Positions 42,265 through 50,674 of a stretch of 64,000 nt of DNA are shown piece by piece. The position numbers were made by a program, and so were the translations under genes. How positions within the stretch are numbered: the stretch's first letter is position 1; each line of letters starts with the position of its first letter. Location of the stretch: NCBI RefSeq assembly GCF_007673235.1, contig NZ_VDZH01000001.1, positions 122,217 to 186,216 on the forward strand, read 5' to 3'. The stretch is from Curtobacterium pusillum (lineage in GTDB: Bacteria; Actinomycetota; Actinomycetes; Actinomycetales; Microbacteriaceae). Below the pieces are notes generated by a model. The model did no database searches. It saw only the letters and a list, made by a program, of their open reading frames with translations, and had not been told where the DNA came from.

Positions 42265-44136
42265 ATGACCGTCACCGTCGACGTCCCGACCACCCTCGCT
42301 GCGACGTTCGGACCCGCCGCGAGGCGGGCGCTCCGTCCGCGCACGTGGCGAGCCGCGCCTCCCGTCACCGACCGCGCCGCCTGGGCGGGCACCACCGACG
42401 CCGACCGGGAGGCACTGCTCACGATCGGGGCGGAGCGTCGCGACGCGGCGCGGGTCGAGTACCCGACCCTCGCCCGCTGGGCGACCTACAGCCGCGACGG
42501 CGACCGCCGTCCGTACGAGCGGTCGCTCCGGAACCTCATGGAGTGCGCGGCCACCGCGACCCTCGCTCTCGGCGTCACCGGCGACCAGACCTGGGTCCCG
42601 ACGCTCGGCGACGCCGTCTGGCAGCTGTGCGAACTCAGTGCCTGGTGCCTGCCGTCGCACTACGCCCTCCCGGAGGACGGCTCAAGACCGTTCCTGCCCA
42701 TCCCCGGGCGGGACGTCCTCGACCTCAACGACGCGTCACTCGGCGGGATGCTCGCGGCCATCGACACCGTCGCGGGGGAGCGCCTCGAGCAGGACTTCCC
42801 CGGCATCCGCGCCCGCGTCCACCACGAGATCCGACGCCGTGTGCTCGACCCCTGGGAGCAGGAGGAGTACTTCTGGCACGGGGTCGACGCGCCGCCGAAC
42901 AACTGGGCGCCCTGGATCGTGTCGAACGTCCTGGTGTGCGCCGCCGTGGTGGAACCCGACGTCGACCGGCTCGCCGCCACCGTGGAACGCGCCCTCGTGA
43001 TCCTGGACCGCTTCCGCAGCGGCTACGACCCCGACGGCAGCTGCGACGAGGGCGCGACCTACTGGTGGTGGGCCGGAGCCACGCTGTTCGAGGGACTCGA
43101 CCTGCTCAGCACCCTCACCGGCGGCGCCTGCGACGGGTTCACCGTGCCGCCGGTCGCGGCGATGGCGCGCTTCCCGATGAGCATGCAGATCGACGCCCGA
43201 CGCCAGGTGAACTATTCCGACGGGTCGCCGGTCCTGCCCGAGAACGCCAACTGGCACCTGCTCGCGCGCTTCGGCGAGACCGTCGGCGACGACCAGGTCG
43301 TCGAGCACGCCCGCTGGATGGGCCGGCAGCACGCGTTGCGGTTCGACGGCCAGCTCGCGCCGCTGTTCCTCCGGACCCTCGCGGAGCTCCGCGCTCCGGG
43401 GTGGCAGGACAGTGGTCCCGCAGCCCCCGGCATGCCGCGCTCGCTGTACCTGCCCGGCACCGAGGTCGCCGTCGCCCGCTCCGAGGCGCTCTTCCTGTCC
43501 GCGAAGGGTGGACACAACGACGTCAGCCACAACCACAACGACGTCGGGAGCGTCATCGTCTCCCTCGACGGCGAACCCGTGGTCGTGGACGCCGGCGTCG
43601 GCGTGTACCACCGCGAGACCTTCATGCCCGAGCACCGCTACGGCATCTGGACGATGCGGTCGAGCTGGCACAGCGTGCCCTGGCCGAACGGCGTGGAACA
43701 GCACGAGGGTGCCGAGTACCGAGCCGCCGACACCACGTTCTCCGACGACGGGGACCGTGCGAGCCTGGCGGCGGACCTCACCCGTGCCTACCCGGAGGCC
43801 GCCGGACTCGTGCGCGCCGAGCGCACCGCAGTGCTCCACCGCAGCACTGAGAGCGTGGAACTCCACGACGACTGGGCCTTCGTCGAGCCGGGCACGATGA
43901 CACTCGTCCTCATGACCCTGCACGACCCCCGGCTCGTCGACGGCGGGCTCGCGGTCGGTCCCGCCCGCATCTCCTACGACGCCGAGCGCTTCGAGGCGGT
44001 GGTCGAACGCCGTGACCTCGACGACGAGAAGCTCCGCGCCGCGTGGGGTCCGGCACTCCACCGCATCCGGCTCGTCGAGCGGACCGCCGCCCGGTCCGGA
44101 TCACACACCGTCCGCATCACCCGGGGGACCGCGTGA
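42265..44136 (+). CDS. Heparinase II/III-family protein
   Basis: A 623-aa protein with an alpha/alpha toroid N-terminal half (about 80-370; HGVDAPPNNWAPWIVSNVLV) and the heparinase II/III beta-sandwich signature LSAKGGHNDVSHNHNDVGS near residue 415, followed by DGEPVVVDAGVGVYHRETF. This family cleaves uronic-acid polysaccharides by beta-elimination. No signal peptide is visible, so it should act on imported oligosaccharides in the cytoplasm. It sits 16 bp after the dehydrogenase gene and overlaps the ThuA gene by 4 bp. Confidence 0.9.
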   Translation: MTVTVDVPTTLAATFGPAARRALRPRTWRAAPPVTDRAAWAGTTDADREALLTIGAERRDAARVEYPTLARWATYSRDGDRRPYERSLRNLMECAATATLALGVTGDQTWVPTLGDAVWQLCELSAWCLPSHYALPEDGSRPFLPIPGRDVLDLNDASLGGMLAAIDTVAGERLEQDFPGIRARVHHEIRRRVLDPWEQEEYFWHGVDAPPNNWAPWIVSNVLVCAAVVEPDVDRLAATVERALVILDRFRSGYDPDGSCDEGATYWWWAGATLFEGLDLLSTLTGGACDGFTVPPVAAMARFPMSMQIDARRQVNYSDGSPVLPENANWHLLARFGETVGDDQVVEHARWMGRQHALRFDGQLAPLFLRTLAELRAPGWQDSGPAAPGMPRSLYLPGTEVAVARSEALFLSAKGGHNDVSHNHNDVGSVIVSLDGEPVVVDAGVGVYHRETFMPEHRYGIWTMRSSWHSVPWPNGVEQHEGAEYRAADTTFSDDGDRASLAADLTRAYPEAAGLVRAERTAVLHRSTESVELHDDWAFVEPGTMTLVLMTLHDPRLVDGGLAVGPARISYDAERFEAVVERRDLDDEKLRAAWGPALHRIRLVERTAARSGSHTVRITRGTA

Positions 44137-44801
44137 GCGCACTCCTGCTCGGCGGCACCGGACGCTGGACCGATCCCTGGCACCCGTTCGCCGACACGAA
44201 CCGCGCGATCGTCGACACCGCGGCCGATGCGGGAGTCCGGCTGACACCCGTGCCCGATGTCGACGATGCACTCGCCGGGTTCGCCGCCGGGACGCTCCCG
44301 GACCTCGTCGTGTGGAACGTGGGGCTGCCGCGGGACGGTCTTCCCGTGCCGCTGGCTCGAGCGGACCCGGGGTTCCGGCGACTCCTGCAGAGTGCGGTGC
44401 CGATGCTCGCGCTGCACGTGTCGTCGACGTCCTTCGCTGACGACCCGGACTGGGATCGTGCCCTCGGCGGTGTCTGGGTCCGGGGAACGACGATGCACCC
44501 GCCGTCCGGGACGTGCACGGTCCGCGTGGTGGACGCCGGGCACCCGGTCACGGCCGGCCTGGAGGACTTCACCCTCGACGACGAGCGGTACTCCTACCAG
44601 CGGGTGTCACCAGCGGTCCGGGTGCTCGTCGACCACGACCACGACGGCCGAGCGCACCCGCTCGTCTGGGTCCACCAGCGCCCGGGTGGCGGCACCACGG
44701 TGTACAGCGGCCTCGGCCACGCGGCCGCGTCGTTCGAGTCGGCGCCGCACCGTCGGCTCCTGGGGCAGGCGCTCCGGTTCTTGGCGGGGCCTGCCGCCTG
44801 A
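44133..44801 (+). CDS. ThuA-domain protein
   Basis: A 222-aa protein with the ThuA-like glutamine-amidotransferase-related fold: FADTNRAIVDTAADAGVRL, LDDERYSYQRVSPAVRVLVD, and WVHQRPGGGTTVYSGLGHAAASFE near the C-terminus. ThuA-like proteins accompany sugar operons and are linked to 3-keto-sugar metabolism. The GTG start overlaps the upstream stop. Last gene of the plus-strand sugar operon. Confidence 0.88.
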   Translation: MSALLLGGTGRWTDPWHPFADTNRAIVDTAADAGVRLTPVPDVDDALAGFAAGTLPDLVVWNVGLPRDGLPVPLARADPGFRRLLQSAVPMLALHVSSTSFADDPDWDRALGGVWVRGTTMHPPSGTCTVRVVDAGHPVTAGLEDFTLDDERYSYQRVSPAVRVLVDHDHDGRAHPLVWVHQRPGGGTTVYSGLGHAAASFESAPHRRLLGQALRFLAGPAA

Positions 44802-44806
44802 CGCGC

Positions 44807-44821
44807 CGCGCGCAGCGCGCG
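44807..44821 (+). terminator. GC hairpin after the ThuA gene
   Basis: CGCGCGC and GCGCGCG are separated by a single base, 5 bp after the stop, so the innermost pairs must open to form a loop. It resembles the hairpin after the MFS gene. Confidence 0.4.
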
Positions 44822-44886
44822 CCCGCGGCTGTCGCGCGTGCTGGTTGCGTGTGCTGCGCCGCGCGTGCTGCACCGCACGTCTCCCT

Positions 44887-45134
44887 CGCGAGCGGGTGAA
44901 ATGTGCGCCGTTCGGCATGCGATCGGGACGTGTTTCGCCCGCTCGCGCGTCGCTCTGCTCGCCACCCGTGCCCCGGCTCGGCGAGCGGGTGAAATGTGCG
45001 CCGTTCGGCATGCGATCGGGACGTGTTCCGCCCGGTCGCGCGGTCGCTCTGCTCGCCACCTGCGCCCCGGCTCGGCGAGCGGGTGAAATGTGCGCCGTTC
45101 GGCATGCGATCGCGACATATTTCGCCCGCTCGCG
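44887..45134. repeat. Three tandem hairpin repeats with a 93-94 bp period
   Basis: Units begin at about 44887, 44980 and 45074. Each starts with CGAGCGGGTGAAATGTGCG and a shared 40-bp centre (CCGTTCGGCATGCGATCG). The ends CGCGAGCGGG and CCCGCTCGCG pair in unit 1. Unit 3 has a 15-bp stem with one T-G mismatch, and unit 2 has lost one pairing base (CCCGGTCG). Confidence 0.85.
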
Positions 45135-45178
45135 AGAGCGGGCGGCGCGGCGGGGCGGGTTCCGTGCACGGAGGGCGA

Positions 45179-45231
45179 CCGCCTGGAGGCATGGGACCGG
45201 TCGCGGGGACCGGCGCCGCGCCTCCAGGCGG
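45179..45231. repeat. Family B hairpin, copy 6
   Basis: CCGCCTGGAGGC pairs perfectly with GCCTCCAGGCGG around 29 nt that contain two GGACCGG blocks. It lies 5 bp beyond the stop of the secreted TIM-barrel gene. Confidence 0.75.
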
Positions 45232-45236
45232 TCGGG

Positions 45237-46823
45237 TCAGGCGACCGTGACGTCGCCGACGACGAGCCAGCCGCTCTGCTTCGTGCCCTGCGCGGCGAGC
45301 TGGATCGCGGGGACGTTGCCAGCGGTCGTGTCCACGATCGCGATGCCCCAGCGGTACGACCCCTTCGCCACGCTGGACAGCGACGGCCGGAACACGTACG
45401 AGGTCGGCGTGCCCCGGAGCCACTTCGACGGGTCGGACGCCGTGTCGACGACGGTCTTCGCGACCGTCCCGTCCGCCCGGAGCAGCGCGAGGGCCGCCTT
45501 GTACTTGCCCTGCCAGACGGGGATGTTGTCGGGCAGGTAGCCCCAGCCGATGTTCGTCCACTCGTGCGTGACGTCGACGGTCGCTCCGGCGGTCACCGTG
45601 CCCGGCGCGACGACCCTCGACGGGTAGATGCGGTAGCCGCCCTCGGCGTCGAACCGCTGCGTGAGTGGGTACGTCTCGGCGGCGAACCACGAGAGCGTCT
45701 CGCCGTTGCGGAGGTCCATCATGTTCACGTGGGCTTCGACCGAGTCGTCGAACTCGCCCTGCCGGACGTCGGCCACCGTCTCGTAGCCGCGAGGGTCCTG
45801 CGTGACGTCGTGCTGGGCGGTGACCCATCCGCCCTCCATGATGATCGGCCGCTTGTACCGCCACTTCGCGGCCATCGACTTCTCCCAGTCGGAGTAGTAC
45901 GTGGTCATCCCGAAGGCGTCGTGTCGAAGGACGTAGCCCTTCTCGTACGCGCCGTCGAGCATCCGCTCGCTGTCCGGGTCCGGGCTGCCCCAGTCCTTCC
46001 CGGCACCGATCATCCGGTGGTAGTTCAACGCGAGGGGGACCTTCGTGAAGTGCTCCTGGTACAGGTCGATGATCCAGTCGAACACCGGCTCGCGATTCGC
46101 GGCGTCCCGGTAGATCATCGAGTGGCCCTCGCCCCACTTGCCGAGGCCGTACCCGTCGATGAAGTCGGTGGTGGCGGCGTCGTCGTACTCCGCGGCGAAG
46201 GCGGCGACGAACGCGGCGTACTTCGCCTGGAACACCGGGTCGTCCGGGTACGGGGACCATACGGTCTTGCTGCCGGTCTGCGTCTCGTACCCGGCGGCAC
46301 CGGCTGCCCGCACCCAGTCGGGTGTGAAGTTCGACGCCTTGTCGCGGCTGTCGACCACGACGCGGAAGGCCAGGCGGAGTCCGCGGCGGCGGGCCTCGGC
46401 GAGGATGCCCGCGAAGGCCGCGTTCGTGTCCCAGCCGTAGACGCCTTCGGACGGCTCGAGGATCGTCCACGACACCCGCATGTACATCACCGAGGCGTAG
46501 TCCGACACGGTGATGGTCGTGCCGTCGGGCAGCGGGACGTCGTCGTACTGCGTCCAGTAGTCCGCGGGTGGGGCCGACGACCCGTAGAGCGCCCAGCCGT
46601 TGAGCGGGTTCTTCAGGAGCGTGGTCGTGTCGGGCTGGAACTCCTTGCTGACGGTGGCGGCGAGGTGGGGGTCGCCGTGGCCTCGGCCCGGACCCGGGAT
46701 CGGGTGGCCGGTGCCGTGCGCGGAGGCCGGTGACGTGCCCAGCAACCCGCTCGCTGCCGACGCGGTGGCGACGAGTCCGAGTCCGAGTGCCGTCCGCCTG
46801 GTGATGTCGTTCGACGTGCTCAT
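45237..46823 (-). CDS. Secreted glycoside-hydrolase-like protein (DUF4832-like TIM barrel)
   Basis: A 528-aa exported protein with a twin-arginine signal (ITRRTALGLGLVATASAASG, cleavage near SPASA-HG). The catalytic-type domain has LLKNPLNGWALYGSSAPPAD, VMYMRVSWTILEPSEGVYGW, LRLAFRVVVDSRDK, GYGLGKWGEGHSM and PIIMEGGWVTAQ, as in DUF4832/GH42-like barrels. The glutamates in GKWGEG and IIMEGG could be the acid/base and nucleophile. A beta-sandwich tail follows from about residue 400. GGGGAG precedes the ATG. It may release oligosaccharides for the adjacent importer. Confidence 0.78.
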   Translation of the reverse strand: MSTSNDITRRTALGLGLVATASAASGLLGTSPASAHGTGHPIPGPGRGHGDPHLAATVSKEFQPDTTTLLKNPLNGWALYGSSAPPADYWTQYDDVPLPDGTTITVSDYASVMYMRVSWTILEPSEGVYGWDTNAAFAGILAEARRRGLRLAFRVVVDSRDKASNFTPDWVRAAGAAGYETQTGSKTVWSPYPDDPVFQAKYAAFVAAFAAEYDDAATTDFIDGYGLGKWGEGHSMIYRDAANREPVFDWIIDLYQEHFTKVPLALNYHRMIGAGKDWGSPDPDSERMLDGAYEKGYVLRHDAFGMTTYYSDWEKSMAAKWRYKRPIIMEGGWVTAQHDVTQDPRGYETVADVRQGEFDDSVEAHVNMMDLRNGETLSWFAAETYPLTQRFDAEGGYRIYPSRVVAPGTVTAGATVDVTHEWTNIGWGYLPDNIPVWQGKYKAALALLRADGTVAKTVVDTASDPSKWLRGTPTSYVFRPSLSSVAKGSYRWGIAIVDTTAGNVPAIQLAAQGTKQSGWLVVGDVTVA

Positions 46824-46946
46824 GCGTTCTCCCCTTCGAGAAGCGATCGATGCACGTCGATGCTCCCGAGGGTCCCGCACAGTGGGCAAGGGTTCCCGCC
46901 CAGTCGAACAGGACTCGCACACGGGGTGGCGGGGCGGTGGGGGCGT

Positions 46947-47065
46947 GCGACAAGTCCGATGTCGTACGACATCGGACTCGTCGTTCCTGCGCGTGTGCAA
47001 CAGTTGCGGACGCGGGACTGCGACAACGCCGACGTCGCACGACATCGGAGTTGTCGTTCCGAGTC
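46947..47065 (-). repeat. Family A double-palindrome element, copy 4
   Basis: A 119-bp element whose GACTC end (GACTCGGAACGACAACTCC on the minus strand) lies 80 bp after the peptide-importer ATPase stop. One stem is GTCCGATGTCGTACGACATC extended to CGGAC; GCAACAGTTGC lies in the middle. Same orientation as copy 3, 10.9 kb away. Confidence 0.85.
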
Positions 47066-47072
47066 GGAAACG

Positions 47073-47145
47073 CGGCCCGCGCCCGCCCGGTCGCCGCGCC
47101 CGCCCCGACCCGCCGCCGGCCCGCGCCCGCCCGGCCGCCGCGCCC
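47073..47145. repeat. 29-bp GC direct repeat
   Basis: Two copies of a unit beginning CGGCCCGCGCCCGCCCGG lie at 47073-47101 and 47117-47145 with one mismatch. The second ends at the stop codon of the ATPase gene. Confidence 0.6.
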
Positions 47146-47928
47146 CTACGGCAGCGTCGGCGCCGCCTCCACCAACGCCCGCGTCACCGGGTGCTGCGGC
47201 GCGTCGAGCAACGACACCGGCCCGTGCTCCACGATCCGGCCCGCGGACATCACCGCGACGGTGTCGCACAACCGCTGCACGACGCCGATGTCGTGCGACA
47301 CGAGCACGAGCGTCAGCCCGAGGTCGTCGGCGAGCGACCGGAACAGCTCGATCACGCGGGCACGGACCACCACGTCGAGGGCACTCATCGGCTCGTCCCC
47401 GAACAGGATCCGCGGTGAGTGCACGACGGCGCGGGCGATCGCGATGCGCTGCCGCTGCCCGCCGGAGAACTCGTGCGGGTACCGGTCGACGACGTCGGCG
47501 GGCAGGTCGACCCGCTCCAGCACCGAACGCACGAGCGCGGCGTGCGAACCGTCGATCCGCAGTGCCCGGAGCGGCTCCGCGACGATCGCCCCGACGCGCA
47601 TCCGCGGGTCGAGCGAGGCGTACGGGTCCTGGAACACGACCCCGGTCTCGCGACGGAACCAGCGCATCGCTGCCGCGGAGCCGGACGCCACCACCGGACG
47701 ACCGGAGGCGGTCACGGTGCCGGCGGAAGGTGCCTCCAGGCCGGCGAGCAGCCGCACCAGGGTCGACTTGCCGGAACCGGACTCGCCGACGATCCCGAGG
47801 CGTGCGCCGGGGGCGACCGTCAGGTCGACGCCGTCCACGGCGGTGCGGACCGGACCCGGTTCGAACGGGCCCCGGCGGGGGAGTCGGTACGTGCGGTGCA
47901 GGCCGACCCCGTCGAGGACCCCGGTCAC
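47146..47928 (-). CDS. Peptide ABC transporter ATP-binding protein, DppF type
   Basis: A 260-aa ATPase with Walker A GIVGESGSGKSTLVRLLAG near residue 50, Q-loop TGVVFQDPYASLDPRMRVG, signature FSGGQRQRIAIARAV, Walker B ILFGDEPMSALD, and LVSHDIGVVQRLCD. Walker B has Gly-Asp where most relatives have an aliphatic-Asp pair, which is common in this class. The GTG start overlaps the preceding ATPase stop. Last gene of a five-gene importer operon. Confidence 0.93.
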   Translation of the reverse strand: MTGVLDGVGLHRTYRLPRRGPFEPGPVRTAVDGVDLTVAPGARLGIVGESGSGKSTLVRLLAGLEAPSAGTVTASGRPVVASGSAAAMRWFRRETGVVFQDPYASLDPRMRVGAIVAEPLRALRIDGSHAALVRSVLERVDLPADVVDRYPHEFSGGQRQRIAIARAVVHSPRILFGDEPMSALDVVVRARVIELFRSLADDLGLTLVLVSHDIGVVQRLCDTVAVMSAGRIVEHGPVSLLDAPQHPVTRALVEAAPTLP

Positions 47929-48785
47929 GACGCACCCCCGGTCCGGCGTGCGGTCGCACGGGCGGCGTCGACGAGGGCGACCGTCGCGGGGTGCTGCGGT
48001 GCGGCGAGGAGCTGCGCCACCGAGCCCTCCTCGACGATCCGGCCCGCCTCGAGGACGACCGCCGTGTCGGCGATCCGGGCGAGCACGGCGAGGTCGTGGG
48101 TCACGAAGACCATGCCGGCGGTCAGTCCCTCGAACAGTTCCAGGATGCGGGCCTCCGTCGTGACGTCGAGCGCCGTCGTCGGTTCGTCGGCGACGAGGTA
48201 CGACGGCTCGCCGGCCATCGCCATCGCGATGCAGATCCGCTGCCGCTGCCCGCCGGACAGCTGGTGCGGGTACTGCCGCAGCAGCGACTCGGGGTCGGGC
48301 AGCCCGACGGACACCGCGAGCTCCAGTGCTGCTGCCGCCGCTGCGCGTCGGTCGAGCCCACGGTGCAGGCGCAGCGGTTCGGCGATCTGCGCACCGACCC
48401 GGCGAAGCGGGTCGAGGGCGGTGCCGGGCTCCTGGAAGACCATGGCGATGCCCGATCCGCGGTGCCGGGCGCGCTCTCGGTCGGGCAGGCCGACGAGTTC
48501 CGTGCCGTCGAGCAGGATGCTGCCGGACACGTCCGCGCCGGTCGGCTCCAACCCCATCAGGGCGAGCGAGGTCATGGACTTCCCGGATCCGCTCGCGCCG
48601 ATCACGCCGACGCGACGGCCTGGAGGCACGGTGAACGTCACGTCGTCGAGGATCGTCCGGCGGTCGATGCGGACCGTCAGGCCACGCACTTCGAGTCCGG
48701 AGGCTGCGGTCCGGTCCGTGGACGCGCTGCGGTCCGTGGAGGCGCTGCGGTCCGTGGACGCGCCGCGGTCCGTGGGGGCGGTCAT
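47925..48785 (-). CDS. Peptide ABC transporter ATP-binding protein, DppD type
   Basis: A 286-aa ATPase with Walker A GVIGASGSGKSMTSLALMG near residue 60, LSGGQRQRICIAMAMAGEP, Walker B LVADEPTTALDV, and VTHDLAVLARIAD. The first 28 residues consist of ASTDRS-type tandem repeats encoded by an 18-bp DNA repeat and look like a dispensable tail. The ATG overlaps the permease stop by 4 bp. Confidence 0.93.
   Translation of the reverse strand: MTAPTDRGASTDRSASTDRSASTDRTAASGLEVRGLTVRIDRRTILDDVTFTVPPGRRVGVIGASGSGKSMTSLALMGLEPTGADVSGSILLDGTELVGLPDRERARHRGSGIAMVFQEPGTALDPLRRVGAQIAEPLRLHRGLDRRAAAAAALELAVSVGLPDPESLLRQYPHQLSGGQRQRICIAMAMAGEPSYLVADEPTTALDVTTEARILELFEGLTAGMVFVTHDLAVLARIADTAVVLEAGRIVEEGSVAQLLAAPQHPATVALVDAARATARRTGGAS
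48713..48778. repeat. 18-bp tandem repeat inside the DppD-type gene
   Basis: Four units starting GGTCCGTG at 48713, 48731, 48749 and 48767 encode repeated S-T-D-R-S-A hexapeptides at the protein's N-terminus. Being in frame, copy-number change would alter only the tail length. Confidence 0.8.
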
Positions 48786-49687
48786 GCGGTCACTCCCGTG
48801 GTGGTCGCGGTGGGGTCGTCGGCGGCACCCCGTTGGTCGTTCGCGGTCCGGTCGTTCGCACGGTCGTTCGTCGTCAGGCGGGGATCGGTCGCGTCTCGCA
48901 CGGCATCGCCGAGCAACGACAGCGCCGCCACCACGAGGGCGATCGCCGCACCCGGCCAGGTCGCGCTCCACGGGTGCACGCCGATGTAGGTCTGCAGGTC
49001 GGACAGCATGCTGCCCCAGGACGCCGTGTTCGACCCGGCGCCGTAGCCCAGGTACGACAGACCGGCCTCGGCGAGGACCGCGGTCGCCATCGCGAGCGAG
49101 AGCTGCACGGTGAACAGGGGCGCCGCGTTCGGCACCAGGTGCCGGAACAGCACGCCGAACCCGCCGACGCCGGACGCCCGCGCTGCCGTGACGTAGTCGC
49201 TGCGGGCGATGCGGCGGATCTCCCCGCGGGCGACCCGGGCGATCGTCACGCCGAAGGAGAGGCCGACGCTGACGATCACGACGCCGAGCGATCCGCCGGC
49301 GATCGCGGTGAGGAGCATCGCGGTCAGGAGGGTCGGGAACGCCACCAGGATGTCGAGCAGGACGGCCGTGCCCTCGCGGACCCAGCGTGCGGTGAGCGAT
49401 CCGATCGCGGTGAGGACGATGCCGACCACGCTCGCGATGACCCCGGAGCCGACCGCCACGAGCACCGTCGTCCGGGTGCCGGCGAGCAGGTAGCTGGCGA
49501 TGTCCCGGCCGGAGGCGTCGGTACCGAACCAGTGTGCAGGGCTCGGCGGTTCCCACTGGTGGAACGGGTCGGTCCGGAACGGGTCCTGCGGCGTCCAGAA
49601 CAGCGACACCACGGCGAGCACGACGAGCAGGCCGAGGACGACCACGGCGAACACCCCGGTCGGTCGGGCGAGGAGACGGCGGATCAC
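48782..49687 (-). CDS. Peptide ABC transporter permease, DppC type
   Basis: A 301-aa permease with a single N-terminal helix, a short external stretch with PAHWFGTDASGRDIASYLLAG, then five helices. The EAA loop is YVTAARASGVGGFGVLFRHLVPN near residue 190. A 35-residue polar C-terminal tail rich in Thr, Asp and Asn follows the last helix. The GTG start overlaps the dppB-type stop by 4 bp. Confidence 0.92.
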   Translation of the reverse strand: MIRRLLARPTGVFAVVVLGLLVVLAVVSLFWTPQDPFRTDPFHQWEPPSPAHWFGTDASGRDIASYLLAGTRTTVLVAVGSGVIASVVGIVLTAIGSLTARWVREGTAVLLDILVAFPTLLTAMLLTAIAGGSLGVVIVSVGLSFGVTIARVARGEIRRIARSDYVTAARASGVGGFGVLFRHLVPNAAPLFTVQLSLAMATAVLAEAGLSYLGYGAGSNTASWGSMLSDLQTYIGVHPWSATWPGAAIALVVAALSLLGDAVRDATDPRLTTNDRANDRTANDQRGAADDPTATTTGVTA

Positions 49688-50637
49688 TCGGACACCTCCC
49701 GCTGCCGGGGGTCGAGGGTGCGGTGCACGACGTCGACCGCGAAGCCGACGAGCAGCACGAGTCCGGTGAGCACGAGGAGTTCGGACTGCACCTTCGTGAT
49801 GTCGCGGCGCCCGACGTCGGTGACGAGCATGCGCCCGACACCGGGGAGCGAGAACAGCTGCTCGACGACGACCGCCCCGACGAGGAGTCCGGCGATCTGC
49901 ACCCCGAGGACGGCCAGCACGGTGAGCGCCACCGAGGGGAGCCCGTGCCGCAGGAGCGCCTGCGTCCGGGTGAGGCCGATCGCTGCCGCCGTCCGGACGT
50001 GGTCGGCGTCGAGCACCCCGAGGGTGGCGGAGCGGGTGAACCGGAGGATCACGGCACCCTCGACGGCGCCGATCGTCAGCGCCGGCAGCACGAGCGACGA
50101 GAACGCCCGACCGGGTTCGTCCCATCCGTCGAGCGGGAACCCCTGCGTCGGCAGCCAGTGCAGCGTCACCGCGAACAGCGCCACGAGGAGCATGCCGGCC
50201 CAGACGATCGGGACCGCGGCGACGGCCTGTGCCACGAACGCGATGACCGCACCGCCGGCGCGACGGCGGAGCACCGCGGCGAGCACGCCGAGCGGCACCC
50301 CGATGACGAGCGCGGCGACGAGGGACATGCCCGCGAGCGGCAGCGTGACGCTCAGCTTCTGCGCGATCTCGGGCGCGACCCGGCCGTCCGTCACGAGCGA
50401 CCGGCCGAGGTCGCCGCGGAACACCCCGCCGATCCAGTCGAGGTACTGCACCACCACGGGACGGTCGAGACCGAGCTGCCGCCGGAGTTCCTCGACCTGC
50501 GCCGGGGACGCCTGCGTGCCGGCGACGATCTGCGCCACGTCGCCGGGCAGCACCCGCAGCGTGGCGAAGATGATGATGCTCGCCACGAGCAGGCCGACGA
50601 CGAGCAGCAGCAGCCGCCCGACCAGGAACCGGGTCAC
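49684..50637 (-). CDS. Peptide ABC transporter permease, DppB type
   Basis: A 317-aa permease starting FLVGRLLLLVVGLLVASIII with the usual GDVAQIVAG and LGLDRPVVVQYLDWIGGVFRGDLGRS blocks. The EAA-type loop is VRTAAAIGLTRTQALLRHGLP near residue 215, and DPRQREVSE is at the C-terminus. It begins with GTG, 37 bp after the binding-protein gene. Confidence 0.93.
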   Translation of the reverse strand: MTRFLVGRLLLLVVGLLVASIIIFATLRVLPGDVAQIVAGTQASPAQVEELRRQLGLDRPVVVQYLDWIGGVFRGDLGRSLVTDGRVAPEIAQKLSVTLPLAGMSLVAALVIGVPLGVLAAVLRRRAGGAVIAFVAQAVAAVPIVWAGMLLVALFAVTLHWLPTQGFPLDGWDEPGRAFSSLVLPALTIGAVEGAVILRFTRSATLGVLDADHVRTAAAIGLTRTQALLRHGLPSVALTVLAVLGVQIAGLLVGAVVVEQLFSLPGVGRMLVTDVGRRDITKVQSELLVLTGLVLLVGFAVDVVHRTLDPRQREVSE

Positions 50638-50674
50638 GAGTCCGATGCTACGGGTGGCCGGCCGAGGGCACGCG

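Larger units (their letters stand above)
44802..45236. other. Convergent intergenic repeat island (ThuA/secreted TIM-barrel gene)
   Basis: A 435-bp gap without a gene. It holds a GC hairpin after the ThuA stop, three tandem hairpin repeats, and one family B hairpin 5 bp from the opposite stop codon. Confidence 0.8.
46824..47145. other. Intergenic region with family A copy 4 and a GC direct repeat
   Basis: A 322-bp gap on one strand between the peptide ABC operon end and the secreted-protein gene start. It holds the element at 46947-47065 and a 29-bp GC direct repeat at 47073-47145. No gene is visible. Confidence 0.7.

Noticed and set aside
44887..45134. CRISPR array from the three tandem repeats
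   Set aside because: Only three units, with spacers that are also repeated and palindromic, and no cas genes.
2706..47065. Family A copies as an insertion sequence or MITE
   Set aside because: There is no transposase and I see neither terminal inverted repeats nor target duplications. The consistent placement after stop codons fits a REP-like element better.
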